From positions 1,116,001 to 1,180,000 of the forward strand of contig CANMWG010000001.1 in assembly GCA_947501555.1 (NCBI GenBank): a stretch of DNA of 64,000 nucleotides, read 5' to 3'. Both the position numbers and the translations under genes were made by a program. Shown here piece after piece: positions 35,791 through 44,727 of this stretch (within the stretch, counting starts at the first letter, position 1; each line of letters begins with the position of its first letter). This DNA comes from an uncultured Paracoccaceae bacterium. Lineage in GTDB: Bacteria > Pseudomonadota > Alphaproteobacteria > Rhodobacterales > Rhodobacteraceae. A model generated the notes under the pieces. The model was not told the origin of the DNA and did not search any database. It saw only the letters and a list, made by a program, of their open reading frames with translations.

Positions 35791-36582
35791 CTAGCTGGCA
35801 GCAGCGACTGCCCGCCCGGTCATCACACCCACCAAATGCGCGCGGTATGCAGCTGATCCATGCAAATCAGCAATCATGCCATCCGCAGGCACAGACAGCC
35901 CATCCAATGCGCTAGCCGAGAAATCCGCTGACAACGCAGCCTCAGCCTCGGACCAGCGAAACACCCCTTCTTCCGATGCGCCGGTTACCGCCACCCGAAC
36001 ACCATCCGCATATTTCGCGACAAAGACGCCTACCAGGGCAAACCGTGACGCGGGCTGCACGAATTTCTGATAGTTCGCCGCCTGCGGGATTGGCAAACGG
36101 ACCTCGGTAATCAGCTCCCCTTCGTCCAAAACGGTCGTAAACATCCCGTCAAAGAAATCATCCGCCGCAATCTCACGCGCGTTCGTGATGATCGTGGCCC
36201 CTGAGCCCAGCGCACCGGCCGGATAACAAGCCGAGGGATCGTTGTTCGCCAGCGAGCCCCCGATTGTGCCGCGATTGCGTACCGCAGGATCCCCGATATG
36301 TGACGCCATGGCTGCCAAGGCGGGATAGTGGGCCGCAGCCTCACTTGCCACGGTGGCGTGGGTCGTTCCACCGCCAATACACAACGCCCCATCGTCAGAC
36401 ATGCACAGGCCCTGCATCTCGCCGATACCTGACAGGCTGATCAGGGCGCTTGGCATCGCAAGCCGCGCCTTCAGCGTCGGGATCAACGTCTGCCCCCCGC
36501 TCAGCGCTTGTGCGTCTTCCGCCTGCAGCGCTGCGACCGCATCCGCAATCGTCGAAGGCCGTTCAATTTCAAAAGCATACAT
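35791..36582 (-). CDS. coxM: CoxM-like FAD subunit of Mo-hydroxylase
   Basis: 263-aa medium subunit of a xanthine dehydrogenase/CO dehydrogenase-family complex. It carries FAD between the Fe-S subunit and the quinone or other acceptor. Flavin-binding signatures are both present: ALSGGQTLIPTLKARL near residue 32 and NRGTIGGSLANNDPS near residue 107. It lies 12 bp after coxL. Last gene of the S-L-M order. Confidence 0.94.
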   Translation of the reverse strand: MYAFEIERPSTIADAVAALQAEDAQALSGGQTLIPTLKARLAMPSALISLSGIGEMQGLCMSDDGALCIGGGTTHATVASEAAAHYPALAAMASHIGDPAVRNRGTIGGSLANNDPSACYPAGALGSGATIITNAREIAADDFFDGMFTTVLDEGELITEVRLPIPQAANYQKFVQPASRFALVGVFVAKYADGVRVAVTGASEEGVFRWSEAEAALSADFSASALDGLSVPADGMIADLHGSAAYRAHLVGVMTGRAVAAAS

Positions 36583-36594
36583 CTGCGGTCTCCT

Positions 36595-38958
36595 TCACGC
36601 GTTGTTCATAGCATCCCAGACGCGGGTGGGCGTCAGGGGCATATCGATATGGGTCACATCTTTGCCGCCCGATTGCAGCGCATCAATGACGGCATTCACG
36701 ACCGATGGGGGGGATCCAATGGCCCCGGCCTCACCACAGCCCTTCACACCCAATGGGTTATGCGTGCAGGGCGTCTGGCAGGAATGATCCACATCATAGA
36801 ATGGCAGATCATCGGCGCGGGGCATAGTATAATCCATGTAAGACCCGCTGATCAGTTGGCCGTTTTCATCATAGGAACAATTCTCCATCAATGCCTGTCC
36901 GATCCCCTGGGCGATCCCGCCATGGACCTGCCCAGATACAATCATCGGGTTGATCACATTGCCAAAATCATCGGCGGCGGCAAAGCGTTCAATTGTGACC
37001 TTGCCGGTCTCCGGATCAACTTCAACTTCACAGGCGTAAGCACCTGCAGGATAGGTGAAATTCGCCGGGTCATAGAATGCGGTTTCTTCCAAACCCGGTT
37101 CAATATCCTCCAGCGGATAATTATGCGGCACGTAAGCCGCCAAGGTCACATCACCCCAAGCCACAGACTTATCAGTCCCGGCCACACTAAACTGGCCATC
37201 CTTCAATTCGATATCCGCGTCCGAGGCCTCTAGCAAATGCGCCGCGATCTTTTTGGCCTTATCGATCACCTTCTCGGCAGCCCGGACCATAGCTGAGCCG
37301 CAGACAGCCAAAGACCGTGACCCATAGGTGCCCATCCCAAATGGGATTTTGCTGGTGTCGCCGTGGACGATATCGATCTGATCCTCAGGAATGCCGATCA
37401 TCTCAGATATCACTTGCGGAAATGACGTCTCATGCCCCTGCCCGTGGCTATGGGCGCCAACCATCACTGAAATCGATCCGGTGGCATTTACTCGCACAGT
37501 CGCCGCATCATAAAGCCCAGCGCGCGCGCCAAGCTGGCCTACAAGGTTGGATGGCGCAATGCCACAAGCCTCAATATAGCAGTTCACACCAAGACCGCGC
37601 ATCTTGCCACGCGCCTCGCTCTCGGCGCGCCGGGCGGCAAAACCACCGATATCTGCGATCTCTTCCAGCTTGGCCATCGTCGCCTCATAGTCACCAATGT
37701 CATATTCCACGGCGACAGGCGTGGCATAGGGAAATTCGGTCACAAAGTTCTGACGGCGCAACGCAATCGGATCAACGCCCAACTCGCGCGCAGCCATATC
37801 GATGACCCGCTCAATCTGGAACGTGGCCTCGGGGCGCCCAGCGCCGCGGTATGCATCAACCGGGACCGTATTGGTGAAGACGGCCTTCACGTTCACGTAG
37901 ATATTGGGGGTCTTATAGTTCCCCGCCATCAAGGTACCATGCAGCCATGTGGGGACGGAGGAGGCAAAAGTACTCAGATATGCACCCATATTGGCATAAG
38001 TCTCGGTCCTTAGGGCGGTAAAGTTATTGTCCGCATCTAGGGCCAATTCGATCTTGGTCACATGATCGCGGCCATGGGCATCGGACATAAAGGCCTCAGA
38101 CCGGGTCGAGGTCCATTTGACGGGCCTGTTCACAGCCTTGGCGGCGAAGGTGCAAAACGCCTCTTCGGCATAGTGGAAAATCTTGGTGCCAAAGCCACCG
38201 CCGACATCCGGGGCGACAACACGCAGCTTGTGCTCAGGAATGCTCAGCACGAAAGCGCCCATCAATAGACGGATCACATGGGGGTTCTGAGAGGTCGTGT
38301 GCAGCGTATGCATATCATCGGCGCGGGAATATTCGCCCACGGCGACACGCGGCTCCATCGGATTGGCGACCAGACGGTTGTTGACCAGCTCAAGCGTGGT
38401 GACATGGGCAGCATTCTTGATCGCCTCATCGACAGCACCCTTGTTTTCTTCGACAAAGCCCCAGTCGTAGCAAACATTTGACGTCAGATCGTCATGGACC
38501 TTGGTACCACCGGCGGCAGCATCTTTCATGTCCACAACGGCGGACAGCTCCGTCAGGTTGAGCTCAATCTCCTCAGCAGCATCGCGGGCTTCGGCAAGGC
38601 TTTCAGCCACAACGGCGGCAACGATTTCACCGACATGGCGGATCTTGCCATGGGCAATGACAGGATGCTTGGGTTCCTGCATCGGCTCACCGTGACGGTC
38701 TGTGACCTGCCAACCGCAAGGAATGCCACCAACGGGCTCAAAATCGGCGCCCGTGAAAACCTGTAGAACGCCGGGCATGGCAGCGGCGGCACTGGTGTCA
38801 ATTGCATTGATGGTTGCATGCGCGACATCGGCGCGCAGGAAATGCACGTAGGTTTGGCCGTAAATGTTGATGTCGTCGGTATAGTTGCCTGCTCCGGTTA
38901 AAAAGCGCACGTCCTCCCGGCGCTTTGAGCTGGCACCAATTCCACTATCCTTTGGCAT
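36595..38958 (-). CDS. coxL: CoxL-like molybdopterin subunit, form II
   Basis: 787-aa catalytic subunit of an aerobic CO dehydrogenase-like Mo-hydroxylase. The active-site loop is AYRGAGR at about residues 369-375, the form II signature; genuine form I CO dehydrogenases have AYRCSFR. The catalytic Glu lies in GCGEAGAIG near the C-terminus, and the Gly-rich cofactor motifs GGGFGTK and SHGQGHETSFPQV are present. True CO oxidation is therefore doubtful and another small substrate is possible. A large repeat-based cruciform separates it from coxS. Confidence 0.96.
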   Translation of the reverse strand: MPKDSGIGASSKRREDVRFLTGAGNYTDDINIYGQTYVHFLRADVAHATINAIDTSAAAAMPGVLQVFTGADFEPVGGIPCGWQVTDRHGEPMQEPKHPVIAHGKIRHVGEIVAAVVAESLAEARDAAEEIELNLTELSAVVDMKDAAAGGTKVHDDLTSNVCYDWGFVEENKGAVDEAIKNAAHVTTLELVNNRLVANPMEPRVAVGEYSRADDMHTLHTTSQNPHVIRLLMGAFVLSIPEHKLRVVAPDVGGGFGTKIFHYAEEAFCTFAAKAVNRPVKWTSTRSEAFMSDAHGRDHVTKIELALDADNNFTALRTETYANMGAYLSTFASSVPTWLHGTLMAGNYKTPNIYVNVKAVFTNTVPVDAYRGAGRPEATFQIERVIDMAARELGVDPIALRRQNFVTEFPYATPVAVEYDIGDYEATMAKLEEIADIGGFAARRAESEARGKMRGLGVNCYIEACGIAPSNLVGQLGARAGLYDAATVRVNATGSISVMVGAHSHGQGHETSFPQVISEMIGIPEDQIDIVHGDTSKIPFGMGTYGSRSLAVCGSAMVRAAEKVIDKAKKIAAHLLEASDADIELKDGQFSVAGTDKSVAWGDVTLAAYVPHNYPLEDIEPGLEETAFYDPANFTYPAGAYACEVEVDPETGKVTIERFAAADDFGNVINPMIVSGQVHGGIAQGIGQALMENCSYDENGQLISGSYMDYTMPRADDLPFYDVDHSCQTPCTHNPLGVKGCGEAGAIGSPPSVVNAVIDALQSGGKDVTHIDMPLTPTRVWDAMNNA

Positions 38959-38976
38959 TGTTATTCCTCCCAGAAT

Positions 38977-39030
38977 GATGGGTTAAAACCCATCTTACGT
39001 TTCAACGGGTAAGATGGGTTTTAACCCATC
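38977..39030. repeat. 22-bp perfect inverted repeat of the GATGGGTTWWAACCCATC family
   Basis: Left arm 38977-38998 and right arm 39009-39030 are exact complements around a 10-bp spacer. Each arm itself contains a small palindrome (GATGGGTT-AA-AACCCATC). The arms share their sequence with the 26-bp palindrome at 43455-43480. It fills the gap between coxS and coxL. Confidence 0.75.
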
Positions 39031-39057
39031 CCCCCGGTCAATCTTAAACGGTCAATT

Positions 39058-39543
39058 TCACTCCGCAGCGATGGATGAAACATCCTGACCGGACGCGGCC
39101 ATAATCGCCTTCACAATGTTGTGGTACCCAGTGCAGCGACAAAGATTACCCTCCAAATAATCTCTGACCTCAGCCTCCGTAGGCTTGGGATTGTCTTTCA
39201 ACAATGCAACCGTCGACATCACCATGCCGGGGGTGCAAAAGCCGCATTGCAGCCCATGGTGGTCCTGGAAGGCCTGCTGGATCACATTCAGTGAACCATC
39301 CGCGTTGGCCTGGCCCTCAATGGTTCCGACCTCGGCGCCATCCGCCTCTATCGCAAACATCGCGCAGGCCTTCACAGCCCGCCCGTCCACATGCACCACA
39401 CAGGCCCCGCATTGGGATGTATCACAGCCCACATGTGTGCCCGTCAGGCGCATGTCATTGCGCAGAAAATCCACCAGCAAGGTGCGCCCTTCCACCTCTT
39501 TGGATACAGATCTCCCATTCACGGTCATCGATACCGATGTCAT
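39058..39543 (-). CDS. coxS: CoxS-like [2Fe-2S] subunit
   Basis: 161-aa small subunit with two [2Fe-2S] clusters. The N-terminal plant-ferredoxin cluster uses [12 protein letters not shown] and the Cys in VKACAMF. The C-terminal four-helix cluster uses QCGFCTPGM and LCRCTGY. Length is typical. TGGGAGGACGAGA before the ATG is a strong ribosome site. First gene of coxSLM. A divergent ArsR gene starts 142 bp away and could share the control region. Confidence 0.96.
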   Translation of the reverse strand: MTSVSMTVNGRSVSKEVEGRTLLVDFLRNDMRLTGTHVGCDTSQCGACVVHVDGRAVKACAMFAIEADGAEVGTIEGQANADGSLNVIQQAFQDHHGLQCGFCTPGMVMSTVALLKDNPKPTEAEVRDYLEGNLCRCTGYHNIVKAIMAASGQDVSSIAAE

Positions 39544-39685
39544 TCTCGTCCTCCCAAATCATCTTTGCGTTGCGCAGAGTTAAGCACGGCTTCTCCCACT
39601 TGAGAACACCTAACTTACGCTGCGTCAGCAGCATCATTCATCTTTTTGGTTGACTGATGGCTGTACTTCCGCTTAATTCACCCAC

Positions 39686-40033
39686 ATGGTTGAACGAAAA
39701 GAAACAGACACACTTGGCGACATCCTCAAAGCCGCCAGCGACCCCACCCGCCGGTCGATCCTGACACTGCTCGCGCAGGAAGGACCGCTCCGGGTGACAG
39801 ATATCCACGCGCAGTTCGATGTCAGCCTCAATGCGGTCTCCAAGCATATCAAGGTGCTTGAGAATGCCGGGTTGGTAAAACGGCGCACCGAATGGCGCGA
39901 GCACCTGATCGAAGTGCAAATCGCCCCGCTTGCGGCCGTGGACGACTGGTTCGCTTCGCTGCGTTCAATCTGGGCGCTTCGACTGGAAGCGCTTGATCAC
40001 ATCATCACACAAGGAGCTGCCCAAGATGACTGA
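39686..40033 (+). CDS. ArsR-family regulator
   Basis: 115-aa winged-helix regulator (KAASDPTRRSILTLLAQEGPLRVTDI, then VSLNAVSKHIKVLENAGLVKRR). Metal-binding Cys motifs are absent, so it belongs to the metal-independent SdpR/ArsR branch that often precedes an AHSA1 gene. The stop overlaps the next gene by 8 bp. It is divergent from coxS and could act on it or only on its own operon. Confidence 0.92.
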   Translation: MVERKETDTLGDILKAASDPTRRSILTLLAQEGPLRVTDIHAQFDVSLNAVSKHIKVLENAGLVKRRTEWREHLIEVQIAPLAAVDDWFASLRSIWALRLEALDHIITQGAAQDD

Positions 40034-40469
40034 CCTCACACTGACCGTTGAACACACCATAAAAGCCCCAGCCAACGCCGTCTTTGACGCGTGGCTCGAC
40101 CCCGACATGCTGGCCAAGTTCATGCTGCCCGATCAGCGGGTGACAAACACCCATGTGACGGCAGACCCAAAACTTGGCGGCCGTTTCGTGATCGTCATGA
40201 AGATGGGCAACAAGGAACTGCCGCATACCGGGGTCTATAAGGAAATCGATAGATATAGCCGCCTTGTGTTCACTTGGTTCGGTCCCTCGCCCGCCGAAGA
40301 CAGTACCGTAACACTGCAATTCGCGCCAACGGCGGATGGTACGCATGTTACCTTGACCCATGATCGGTTCATCCATGAAGACAGCCGCGATGATCACAGA
40401 CTGGGATGGTCCAGCATTCTTGCGGCTCAATCCGCTATTATGGATGACGCAAGGTCCGGGGGCAGCTGA
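40026..40469 (+). CDS. SRPBCC/AHSA1 domain protein
   Basis: 147-aa START-like fold protein (HTIKAPANAVFDAWLDPDMLAKFM, then TADPKLGGRFVIVM). Family members bind hydrophobic ligands or chaperone clients; the role here is unknown. The frame overlaps the ArsR gene, a common pairing. The ATG at 40026 starts the domain. It is not CoxG, which is another SRPBCC branch transcribed with the cox genes. Confidence 0.9.
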   Translation: MTDLTLTVEHTIKAPANAVFDAWLDPDMLAKFMLPDQRVTNTHVTADPKLGGRFVIVMKMGNKELPHTGVYKEIDRYSRLVFTWFGPSPAEDSTVTLQFAPTADGTHVTLTHDRFIHEDSRDDHRLGWSSILAAQSAIMDDARSGGS

Positions 40470-40492
40470 TCCGCGGAGGACAACAAGCCCGG

Positions 40493-40909
40493 CTAATCAT
40501 CGCGCCCCGGCTCATCAGTGCTGCAAGAGAACAAGGCGATCTTGTTGCCCTGCGGGTCGCGCAGATACCCCACGTAAAAATGCGGACCATAGGAGGCACG
40601 AAATCCGGGCCGGCCCTCATCCGCACCACCTGCGGCAAGGGCAGCGGAATGCAATTCACGAACCTGCGCCTGATGTGACGCTTCAAACGCTGTCATCGCA
40701 CCATTCCCGGCCGAAGCCGGACGCCCATCAAAGGTCGGCTTCACATAAAAGTCCGGCAGGACAGGTTTCTGGCCTGTCGGGACCGGTAACGCATAGCTAA
40801 GCCCCTCCGGGCCTTCTTTCAGCTCATAGCCAAGTGCGGGCAAGAAGCTGTTGTAGAACCGCTTGGCGGCAGCAATATCGTCGGCCCCGACGGTGACATA
40901 AGAAATCAT
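40493..40909 (-). CDS. VOC/glyoxalase family protein
   Basis: 138-aa vicinal-oxygen-chelate fold protein (ISYVTVGADDIAAAKRFYNSFLPALG at the N-terminus, HFYVGYLRDPQGNKIALF at the C-terminus). The metal residues are partly visible (AQVRELHSAAL, RDPQGNK). The ATG at 40909 overlaps the stop of the molybdopterin gene by 4 bp, so it is the last gene of the cox maturation operon. Function unknown. Confidence 0.88.
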   Translation of the reverse strand: MISYVTVGADDIAAAKRFYNSFLPALGYELKEGPEGLSYALPVPTGQKPVLPDFYVKPTFDGRPASAGNGAMTAFEASHQAQVRELHSAALAAGGADEGRPGFRASYGPHFYVGYLRDPQGNKIALFSCSTDEPGRDD

Positions 40910-41943
40910 TCTGCTGCATCCCCTTTCGGTAATTCCGAGACAGGTGACCCCTCCCATACCTGATCAATATCCCCACGCGGTTTGGGCCTTGTTGGGATTT
41001 CCTTGAGCAGACCACCCACGCCCATCTGAGCAAAGTCCGCTGGGGTCAAATCAACACCGCAAAGCACACGCTCCATCACCCAATCGGCCCCATTCAGCGC
41101 GGGCGAACGCGCGCATCCAGGCAAGCCAATCACGGATTTACCCGCGATCTGGCCTAGAAACAGCAGATTGCCCGGATCAACGGGCATGCCAAATTGGGTG
41201 ATCACGCCGCCAGCCTGCCGGACCGCTTCGGGGCCCACATCCGCAGGGTCAGAGGTGGCCGATGCCGTCAGGATAAACACCACATCACCGTCGGCTGCTG
41301 CCACGGCACGGGCCAAGGGTGCAATCTGATGGGGCACGACAACGCGGTCCAGCAGCTCCATATCCAACCGGTCCAGACGCCCACGCATCGCATCACGGCC
41401 TTTGACAGCTGGTTCAGCGTCGATCTGGGTCTCAATCAATGTGGCGGTCTTATATTGAGGGGGCAAAAGACCCAAAGCCGCCTGTCCCGCCGAGACGGCC
41501 TGGATCACATCAGCCTCTGGCACACCGTAGGCGATAATCTTGATCGTTGCCATCATCGTACCGGCGTCAAGCCGGTGGTGCTGCGGCACGGTCGCAACCG
41601 TGATCATCGGATTGACGGCGTTGAACGCCGCAATCGCCGCCACATCAATGCAAGCAATGCCAGGCGCCTGTGCAAAGAGGTTCACCCGTCCGGTAGACGC
41701 ATTGCCGATCCGCAAGCCAGGCTGCGCCAGTGCCGCTGCCAGCCGGGCAGCAGCGCTGTCCTCATCAACATCACCCGGCTCTAGCCGCGCCACTGTCACA
41801 AGCCCATGACCACCGGCAATCAGTGCCGTGATGTCGGCGGGGTTCAGACACAGCCCCTTGCGCAAACGGCCCGACGGCAAAGCAATCGAGTGCGCCAGAA
41901 TGCAGTTCAGCGCCTCGGCGGTTGTTACTTCCCCAAACTTCAC
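40906..41943 (-). CDS. Molybdopterin-binding protein of the cox cluster
   Basis: 345 aa with a C-terminal MoCF-biosynthesis (MoeA/MogA-like) domain. It is seen as DGDVVFILTASATSDPADVGPEA (about residue 220) and KSVIGLPGCARSPALNG. The N-terminal part (SGRLRKGLCLNPADITALIAGG) resembles the substrate-binding region in such proteins. It should help insert or modify the molybdenum cofactor of CoxL. It overlaps the xdhC-like gene by 4 bp. No separate MobA-like nucleotidyltransferase gene is in this cluster. Confidence 0.85.
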   Translation of the reverse strand: MKFGEVTTAEALNCILAHSIALPSGRLRKGLCLNPADITALIAGGHGLVTVARLEPGDVDEDSAAARLAAALAQPGLRIGNASTGRVNLFAQAPGIACIDVAAIAAFNAVNPMITVATVPQHHRLDAGTMMATIKIIAYGVPEADVIQAVSAGQAALGLLPPQYKTATLIETQIDAEPAVKGRDAMRGRLDRLDMELLDRVVVPHQIAPLARAVAAADGDVVFILTASATSDPADVGPEAVRQAGGVITQFGMPVDPGNLLFLGQIAGKSVIGLPGCARSPALNGADWVMERVLCGVDLTPADFAQMGVGGLLKEIPTRPKPRGDIDQVWEGSPVSELPKGDAAE

Positions 41944-42911
41944 GTGGCTTTCCTGAGTGTGGCAATCACCTCGGCCATCACACTGACCGCGATCTCTGCA
42001 GGTTGACGTCCGCCGATATCCATCCCAACCGGGGCATGAATGCGGGCGATATCAGCGGGGGCAAAACCGGCCTCTTCCAGACGGGCGACCCGTTTGGCAT
42101 GGGTGCGGGTTGAGCCCAGGCAGCCAAGATAAAACACATCCGTCCGCAAGGCCGCCATAATGGCGGGGTCATCTAGCTTGGGATCATGGGTCAGGGTCAC
42201 GACGGCGGTGCGGGCATCAGGTTTCAGGGCGGCCAATGCCTCATCTGGCCAATCATCCAAGATGGTCTCACCGGGAAAGCGAGCCTCAGACCCAAAGGCG
42301 CCCCTTGGATCAATCAACGTGGGGGCGTATCCACAAGCTCGAGCCATCGACACCAACGGTTGGGCGATATGCACGGCGCCCACAATGATCATCCGCAATG
42401 GCGGATTGTGAATGGCAACAAAGGTGCGGCCATCAGGCTCAACACCTGACCGATCAAGGCGAAAGCGGTCCGGATAGATGTCGACCCCAGCCAGCGCGGG
42501 GGGACCGTCCTGCAAATCCGTGACATAGGCGATGGGGGTGGCCTGGGCCCGGGCGGCGACGAGATTTTCCAAAATAGGGACCGGTACGGCGGTGCCCACG
42601 GGTTCAACCAGCACCTTAATCTCGCCACCACAGGCAAGCCCCACGGCAAAGGCCTCATCATCGCTGACGCCAAAGTCCAAGACACGGGGCTTGCCATCGT
42701 CCAATGCCTCCATCGCCTCAACGATCACAGCACCTTCAACGCAGCCACCCGAGACCGAGCCCTCCATGGCCCCATCCCCGTCAATCACCAACTGACTGCC
42801 CACAGAGCGCGGGGCCGAGCCCCATGTTTGCACAACCGTGGCAATCGCCACACTGCGCCCCGCACGGTGCCAGCTCAATGCCAATGCAGGCAGATCAGTG
42901 ATATCGGTCAT
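41940..42911 (-). CDS. XdhC/CoxI-family Mo-hydroxylase maturation factor
   Basis: 323-aa factor that prepares sulfurated molybdenum cofactor for xanthine dehydrogenase-type enzymes. XdhC_CoxI domain: ATVVQTWGSAPRSVGSQLVI and GSVSGGCVEGAVI with the conserved Cys near residue 55; LACGGEIKVLVEP. The C-terminal Rossmann domain has MIIVGAVHIAQPLVSMARACG. The ATG at 42911 overlaps the DUF1203 stop (ATGA). It corresponds to CoxF or CoxI of classical clusters. Confidence 0.93.
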   Translation of the reverse strand: MTDITDLPALALSWHRAGRSVAIATVVQTWGSAPRSVGSQLVIDGDGAMEGSVSGGCVEGAVIVEAMEALDDGKPRVLDFGVSDDEAFAVGLACGGEIKVLVEPVGTAVPVPILENLVAARAQATPIAYVTDLQDGPPALAGVDIYPDRFRLDRSGVEPDGRTFVAIHNPPLRMIIVGAVHIAQPLVSMARACGYAPTLIDPRGAFGSEARFPGETILDDWPDEALAALKPDARTAVVTLTHDPKLDDPAIMAALRTDVFYLGCLGSTRTHAKRVARLEEAGFAPADIARIHAPVGMDIGGRQPAEIAVSVMAEVIATLRKAT

Positions 42912-43378
42912 GGTGTCTGCATAATCCTTGTCAGAAAACAATTGTTACGGGCTGAGCGTACATCAACATAGGCCACCGCGTCCTGTTCGAAAAGACGCGC
43001 GGCATAACGGGCGATCTGATCCTTCGGGGTGATCTGTCCGGTGCCGTAAATGATGCGTTCATCGTCGTCATAAGCCTTTAGCAGAAATGTCGGTGAATTT
43101 TCCAGAATCTGCGGCAGGGTGGCGGGATCATGTGGCGTGCAGTGATCGGCGCATAAAAAGATCGGGCCGGTTTCGGCATAAGGGTGCAAATCGGTAAAAG
43201 GACGGGCCGCGCAAATTAACATCTCGGCACCTTCAGGAACATTGCGCAGGCACGACCGGCACGGTGTTCCCACACCACTAGAAATCGTGCGTTCGGCAGG
43301 GTTACCATAAACATCAGCTTCGCCAGCCCGCAAAGAGGCGACAGTTTCGGCGGCATAAGGTAAATACGTTAGGGTCAT
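42908..43378 (-). CDS. DUF1203 domain protein
   Basis: 156-aa protein with the DUF1203 landmarks PCRSCLRNVPEGAEMLICAARPF and YAETGPIFLCADHC. Cys and His residues suggest metal binding. The ATG at 43378 is chosen because AAGGAG stands six bases before it; an earlier ATG abuts that site. The role within the cox maturation operon is unknown. Confidence 0.85.
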   Translation of the reverse strand: MTLTYLPYAAETVASLRAGEADVYGNPAERTISSGVGTPCRSCLRNVPEGAEMLICAARPFTDLHPYAETGPIFLCADHCTPHDPATLPQILENSPTFLLKAYDDDERIIYGTGQITPKDQIARYAARLFEQDAVAYVDVRSARNNCFLTRIMQTP

Positions 43379-43454
43379 TTCCATCTCCTTGATTGATGCA
43401 ATGACTTTAGGTGGGCAGAGGTCGGCCAAACGACCCGGAACTTGCGGAAAGCCT

Positions 43455-43480
43455 GTAAGATGGGTTTAAACCCATCTTAC
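43455..43480. repeat. 26-bp perfect palindrome GTAAGATGGGTTT/AAACCCATCTTAC
   Basis: Located at the coxE stop codon, in the 98-bp gap before the DUF1203 gene. Its arms are nearly the same as those of the inverted repeat at 38977-39030. Confidence 0.7.
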
Positions 43481-44727
43481 GCGATCATCGCAATCAATCG
43501 CCGCTTCTCTCCCGTATCATCCGGCTGCGCCAGCGCCTGCGCGAGCCCTTCCAGCGACGCGATATTATGCCCGGCCCGGAAACTGGAACAATGCGGCAGC
43601 ATCTGCCTGATCCCCTGCGCCTTGGGCGCAAAGCCATCCCAACGCAGCAACGGGTTCAGCCAGATCAGCTGCCGGGCAGACAAGCGCAGCCGCTGCATTT
43701 CGCGCCCCAAATCTGCATCCTTGTCCCGGTCCAACCCATCCGTGATCAGCAAGACAACCGCCCCCTGCCCCATGACCCGGCGCGACCAGTCGCGATTGAA
43801 GTCATGCAGGCAGGCTGCAATCCGGGTCCCACCCTCCCAATCTTGCGCTTCGGCCCCGGCCGCAGCAAGTGCCGCATCCACATCACGCGTCCGCAGATGC
43901 CGCGTGATATTGGTCAGCCTTGTGCCGAAGGTGAAGGCATGCACCTGCGCCCATCCCTGCCCCTCGCGATTGGCCACAGCATGCAAGAAATGCAATACGG
44001 CGCGGGAGTATTGCGCCATCGACCCTGAAATATCGCACAGCACCACAAGGTTCGGATAGCGCTGTCGTGGCCGTTTGGTCACAAAACCCGCCACCTCGCC
44101 CCCTGTGCGCATTGCCGCCCGCATCGTCCCTGGCCAATCAGGTAAGCGTCCTGGCAATCCTTGCGTCCTACGGCTCTTGATCGGTGGGACCGGCAGATGC
44201 AGTTTGGCCAGCATCCGTTTCGCGGCGTCCATCTCTGCCACGCTCATCTGCTCAAAATCCAGCGACCGCAGCCGTTCCTCGGTCGACATGGTTTGCGAGG
44301 CATCAATCGCAAGCTCAACCTCTTCGCCCGCATCCTCGGGGGCCGGCAGGTCACGATCATGGCCATCGAGCAAGGCCTCTGCCGCACGTTTCTCTGCCGC
44401 CTGCGCCGCGCGCTCCTGTTGCACGCCGCGCACCATAGGCGTCATGAAGGACATCATCTGCTCCAGATACCGCGGATCGCGCCAATACAGACGGAAGAGC
44501 TGCCCAAAGGTGGCCCTCTCTTCAGGCTTAGAGACAAAACAAGCGTGCAAGGTCCAGTAAAAATCCAGCTTCTCGGTAAAGCCCGCGGCCTGCACCGCGC
44601 GAATAGCATCAATGACCCGCCCCGGCCCAATGGGCAGGCCCGCCTTGCGGAGCGCCCGTGCGAAATGCGTGATATTCTGGGCCAGCTTGGGGTCGTCTGG
44701 CAGCTCAAGATCAGCCAGCTCAGCCAA
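43477..44727 (-). CDS. coxE: CoxE-like VWA domain protein
   Basis: 416 aa. The C-terminal von Willebrand A domain has the metal site VVLCDISGSMAQYS (Asp-x-Ser-x-Ser) near residue 235 and later ITDGLDRDKD. The N-terminal half is the CoxE-specific helical region (FARALRKAGLPIGPGRVIDAIRAV). With the MoxR ATPase CoxD it forms the system that activates the Mo-Cu or Mo site of CoxL. Its start overlaps the unknown gene upstream by 8 bp. The stop codon lies inside a palindrome. Confidence 0.94.
   Translation of the reverse strand: MAELADLELPDDPKLAQNITHFARALRKAGLPIGPGRVIDAIRAVQAAGFTEKLDFYWTLHACFVSKPEERATFGQLFRLYWRDPRYLEQMMSFMTPMVRGVQQERAAQAAEKRAAEALLDGHDRDLPAPEDAGEEVELAIDASQTMSTEERLRSLDFEQMSVAEMDAAKRMLAKLHLPVPPIKSRRTQGLPGRLPDWPGTMRAAMRTGGEVAGFVTKRPRQRYPNLVVLCDISGSMAQYSRAVLHFLHAVANREGQGWAQVHAFTFGTRLTNITRHLRTRDVDAALAAAGAEAQDWEGGTRIAACLHDFNRDWSRRVMGQGAVVLLITDGLDRDKDADLGREMQRLRLSARQLIWLNPLLRWDGFAPKAQGIRQMLPHCSSFRAGHNIASLEGLAQALAQPDDTGEKRRLIAMIA

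Noticed and set aside
40026..40469. AHSA1 protein as CoxG
   Set aside because: Opposite strand to the cox genes, coupled to ArsR, and sequence fits AHSA1 rather than CoxG.
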